DNA of 64,000 nt from Geothrix paludis. GTDB taxonomy: Bacteria > Acidobacteriota > Holophagae > Holophagales > Holophagaceae. Both the position numbers and the translations under genes were made by a program. Every line of letters begins with the position of its first letter. Within the stretch, counting starts at the first letter, position 1. Below, piece by piece: positions 61,498 to 64,000 of this stretch. A model generated the notes under the pieces. That model saw only the letters and a list, made by a program, of their open reading frames with translations. It searched no databases and had not been told where the DNA came from. The stretch covers positions 124,001-188,000 of the forward strand of contig NZ_JAKZLC010000006.1 in assembly GCF_022808815.1 (NCBI RefSeq), read 5' to 3'.

Positions 61498-63621
61498 ATG
61501 AGCGTCGAGACCTACACCGTCACGGGCATGACCTGTGCGTCCTGCGTGCGGCATGTGGAAAAGGCCCTGGCCACCACGCCCGGCGTCCGGACCGCCTCCG
61601 TCAACTTGGCCACCGCCACCGCCACGGTGGAAGGCGAGGCCAGCTTCGAGATCCTGGCGGCGCAGGTCGAGGATGCGGGTTATGGCCTGGGCCGGCCCCA
61701 GGCCGACCAGGTCGTCGCGCAGGCAGACGACGATCCGGCGCCCGCCCGGAACCGGATGCTCGTGGCCCTCATCCTCACGGCCCCGCTCCTGCTCGCCATG
61801 GTCCCCGGCCTGGGGCTCCACCTGCCGGGCTGGCTCCAGGCGGTCCTCTCGGCGCCCGTGGTCTTCTGGGCGGGCTGGGGCTTCTTCGTCCGGGCGGGAC
61901 GCCAGGTGCGGCATGGCCAAGCCTCCATGGACACGCTCATCGCCCTGGGCTCGGGCGTCGCCTGGCTGTTCGCCGTGGCGGAATGGCTGAATGGCGTCCA
62001 CCACCTCAGCTTCGAGACGGCGGCCGCCCTGGTGGCCTTCCTGCTGACGGGCAAGTACCTGGAGGCCCGCGCCAAGGCCAAGGCCACGGACGCGCTGAAG
62101 GAGCTGTTGGCCCTCGCGCCGCCCACGGCCCTGCGCCTCGGCGCCGATGGCTCTGTGGTGGAGGTCCCGGTGGGGGACCTGCATCCCGGCGACCGGGTGC
62201 GGGTGCTTCCGGGTCACGCGGTGCCGGCCGATGGCCGCGTGATCGCCGGCCAGGCGGAGGTGGATGAATCCATGCTCACCGGCGAGCCCCTTCCCGTGCC
62301 CAAGGGGGTTGGTGAAGGCCTGGTGGCGGGGACCGTGGTGCACGGTTCCATGCTCGAGATGGAGATCCAGGCGGTGGGGGCCCAGACCCAGCTGGCCCGC
62401 ATGGCCGCGCTGGTGGCGCAGGCGCAAGGCTCCAAGGCCCCGGCCCAGGATCTGGCGGACCGCATCAGCGCCGTCTTCGTGCCCGCCATCCTGGTCCTCG
62501 CCCTGCTGACCTTGGCGGGGTGGTGGATGGCCACTGGGGCTCTGGCTCACGCTTGGCGACCGGCCGTCACACTCCTGGTGATCGCCTGCCCCTGCGCCCT
62601 CGGCCTCGCCACGCCGGTGGCAGTCATGGTGGGCCTGGGTTCCGCGGCGCGAAAGGGTGTGCTGGTGCGGGACGCCGCCGCCCTCGAGGCCCTGGGGCAG
62701 GCCACGGACCTGGCCTTCGACAAGACCGGGACCATCACGGAAGGGCGGCCCCGGCTGCGCCGGATCGTGGGGACCTCGGGCATGGCCGAGCCGGACCTGC
62801 TGCGGCTCGCGGCGAGCCTGGAGCGGGATTCCGAGCACCCCATCGCCCGGGGCCTGGTCCTGGCCCATGGGACTCATGGCGGCGCCTTGAAGGAGGTATC
62901 CGCCTTCCGGGCCCACCCCGGTGGGGGCGTCAGCGGCGAGATCGAAGGAACGGCTTGGCGGCTGGGCAGCGCCGCGTTCCTCGGGGTGACCTTCCCCACC
63001 GTGGATGAGGATGGAATCGCCGTGGGCCTGGCGGACGGCTCGGGCCTGAAGGGCGTGTTCATCCTGGGGGACCGGCTCCGGAGCGAGAGCCCCGCGGTGG
63101 TCGGACAGCTGAGGCAGCAGGGTCTGCGCCTCCATCTGTTCACCGGAGATCGTCCCGAGCCGGCTGCCCGCATGGCGGAGGCCGCCGGCATTTCCTCCGT
63201 GTCCGCAGGCCTGCGCCCCGAGGACAAGCTCATCCGCATCCGGGACCTCCAGACCCGTGGCGCGGTGGTCGGCTTCGTGGGTGACGGTGTGAATGATGCG
63301 CCGGCCCTCGCCCAGGCGGACTGCGGCATCGCCATGGGCTCGGGCGCGGGCGAGCAGGGCACGGGCGCGGCCATGGCGGCGGCTCCCCTGGTGCTGCTGC
63401 GGCCGGGGCTCGATCCCATCCTGGCCGCGCGGCGACTCGCCCTGCGGACCCACCGGGTGATCCGCCAGAACCTCGGCTGGGCCTTCGGCTACAACCTGGT
63501 GCTGGTGCCCCTGGCCGCCTCCGGCCAGCTGGAGCGGTTCGGCGGACCCATGCTGGCGGGGTTGGCCATGGGCCTCAGCTCCCTCACCGTGGTCTTGAAC
63601 GCCCTGCGCCTGCGGCGGTAG
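61498..63621 (+). CDS. copA: copper-exporting P1B-type ATPase
   Basis: 707 aa. One N-terminal HMA domain (GMTCASC, Cys13 and Cys16), eight membrane helices, actuator TGEP-type motif ([11 protein letters not shown]), CPC metal site ([12 protein letters not shown]), phosphorylation motif [19 protein letters not shown] and [20 protein letters not shown]. The C-terminal membrane motif [19 protein letters not shown] contains the Tyr-Asn of Cu(I) pumps. Likely exports Cu(I) from the cytoplasm. Ribosome site GGAAGG. Confidence 0.97.
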   Translation: MSVETYTVTGMTCASCVRHVEKALATTPGVRTASVNLATATATVEGEASFEILAAQVEDAGYGLGRPQADQVVAQADDDPAPARNRMLVALILTAPLLLAMVPGLGLHLPGWLQAVLSAPVVFWAGWGFFVRAGRQVRHGQASMDTLIALGSGVAWLFAVAEWLNGVHHLSFETAAALVAFLLTGKYLEARAKAKATDALKELLALAPPTALRLGADGSVVEVPVGDLHPGDRVRVLPGHAVPADGRVIAGQAEVDESMLTGEPLPVPKGVGEGLVAGTVVHGSMLEMEIQAVGAQTQLARMAALVAQAQGSKAPAQDLADRISAVFVPAILVLALLTLAGWWMATGALAHAWRPAVTLLVIACPCALGLATPVAVMVGLGSAARKGVLVRDAAALEALGQATDLAFDKTGTITEGRPRLRRIVGTSGMAEPDLLRLAASLERDSEHPIARGLVLAHGTHGGALKEVSAFRAHPGGGVSGEIEGTAWRLGSAAFLGVTFPTVDEDGIAVGLADGSGLKGVFILGDRLRSESPAVVGQLRQQGLRLHLFTGDRPEPAARMAEAAGISSVSAGLRPEDKLIRIRDLQTRGAVVGFVGDGVNDAPALAQADCGIAMGSGAGEQGTGAAMAAAPLVLLRPGLDPILAARRLALRTHRVIRQNLGWAFGYNLVLVPLAASGQLERFGGPMLAGLAMGLSSLTVVLNALRLRR

Positions 63622-63626
63622 AACAG

Positions 63627-64000
63627 CTAGAGGCGCTTCGCCAGCTCCTTGAGGTAGGCGGCGAAGTCATCCCGCAGATCCTCCCGCTTGAGGGCGAACT
63701 CCACGTTGGCCTTCAGGTAGTCGAGCTTGTTCCCGGTATCGAAGCGTTGCGCGGGGATGGGGGCGGCCACCAGGCGGCCTTCCTTGGCCAGGAGGGCCAG
63801 GGCGTCCGTGAGCTGGTACTCGCCGCCGACTCCGGGCTTGAGGGCGGCCAGGTGATCGAACACGCGGGGCTCCAGCACATAGCGGCCCACCACGGCCCAC
63901 CGGCTGGGCGCATCCTCGGGCTTCGGCTTTTCGACAATCGATGTCACATCCCAGACGGATTCGCGGTTGCGGGGAGCGCTGACGATGCCGTAGCGCGAGA
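63627..64000 (-). CDS. galU: UTP-glucose-1-phosphate uridylyltransferase, C-terminal part (5' end outside window)
   Basis: The frame is open to the right edge and encodes the last 124 residues. SIVEKPKPEDAPSRWAVVGRYVL, VGGEYQLTDALALLAKEG and RFDTGNKLDYLKANVEFAL are typical of the C-terminal half of bacterial GalU. The enzyme makes UDP-glucose for glycans and lipopolysaccharide. It converges with copA; the stops are 5 bases apart. The N-terminal nucleotide-binding GxGTR part is outside the window. Confidence 0.94.
   Translation of the reverse strand, partial: SRYGIVSAPRNRESVWDVTSIVEKPKPEDAPSRWAVVGRYVLEPRVFDHLAALKPGVGGEYQLTDALALLAKEGRLVAAPIPAQRFDTGNKLDYLKANVEFALKREDLRDDFAAYLKELAKRL

Overview
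The window is a 64 kb piece of a GC-rich bacterial chromosome, densely packed with short gaps and many ATGA/GTGA stop-start overlaps. Gene content points to a Gram-negative with outer-membrane barrels, two-component and sigma-54 signalling, chemotaxis and metal handling. The style fits Acidobacteriota of the Holophagae (Geothrix/Holophaga-like). That placement is inference from gene content and codon style, not a search result. No rRNA, tRNA, CRISPR array, transposase or phage gene was seen.

Region by region: (1) 1-7545, a chemotaxis operon: partial cheY, a coiled-coil/GAF-like protein, cheD, cheA without a P2 domain, an MCP with a pentapeptide-like tail, cheW, cheR, cheB. (2) 7562-14265, signalling genes: a response regulator fused to a PATAN/DUF4388 domain and a Fib_succ_major-type C-terminal domain; a REC-kinase/NtrC pair with sibling receivers; a GAF-PAS hybrid kinase facing an Hpt protein. 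(3) 14557-22201, hydrolases and others: CocE-type hydrolase, repeat propeller, class III-like sirtuin, PafA-like phosphatase with an outer-membrane partner, RNA 2',3'-cyclic phosphodiesterase, thioredoxin-like protein. A 271-bp palindromic element with attC-like ends sits exactly between the last two. (4) 22321-32731, sigma-54 activator, prmA-murI, GNAT, sensor kinase-CHAD pair, uvrA, RNase D-like exonuclease, half-size GDT1 transporter. (5) 32710-35920, a DCC protein and then a RiPP-type cluster: a Cys-rich secreted precursor with a duplicated core, a DUF692 multinuclear iron oxidase and its DUF2063-type partner, followed by YceI. (6) 35922-42995, metallophosphoesterase, peptidase-MA-like barrel protein, and a four-gene flavinylation operon (ApbE, porin, FMN-binding protein, b-type membrane protein) behind Fur-box-like dyads. 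(7) 43038-49571, mutL whose 3' end is repeated in 210-bp tandem units, a 1031-aa sigma-54 activator running antisense into the last copy, and aroA. (8) 49623-57829, PEGA and TPR/propeller envelope proteins, Yip1-like and DUF2752 membrane proteins, Roadblock protein, NupC transporter, short periplasmic protein. (9) 57890-64000, pssA, mnmG, a MerR-CopZ-CopA copper operon behind a 19-bp-spacer promoter, and the C-terminal part of galU.

The strongest leads are the DUF692 RiPP cluster (33302-35286), the Fur-box-linked flavinylation operon (39708-42995), the receiver/Fib_succ_major fusion (7562-9172), the attC-like element at the thpR start (21380-21650), and the mutL tandem repeat (44761-45253).
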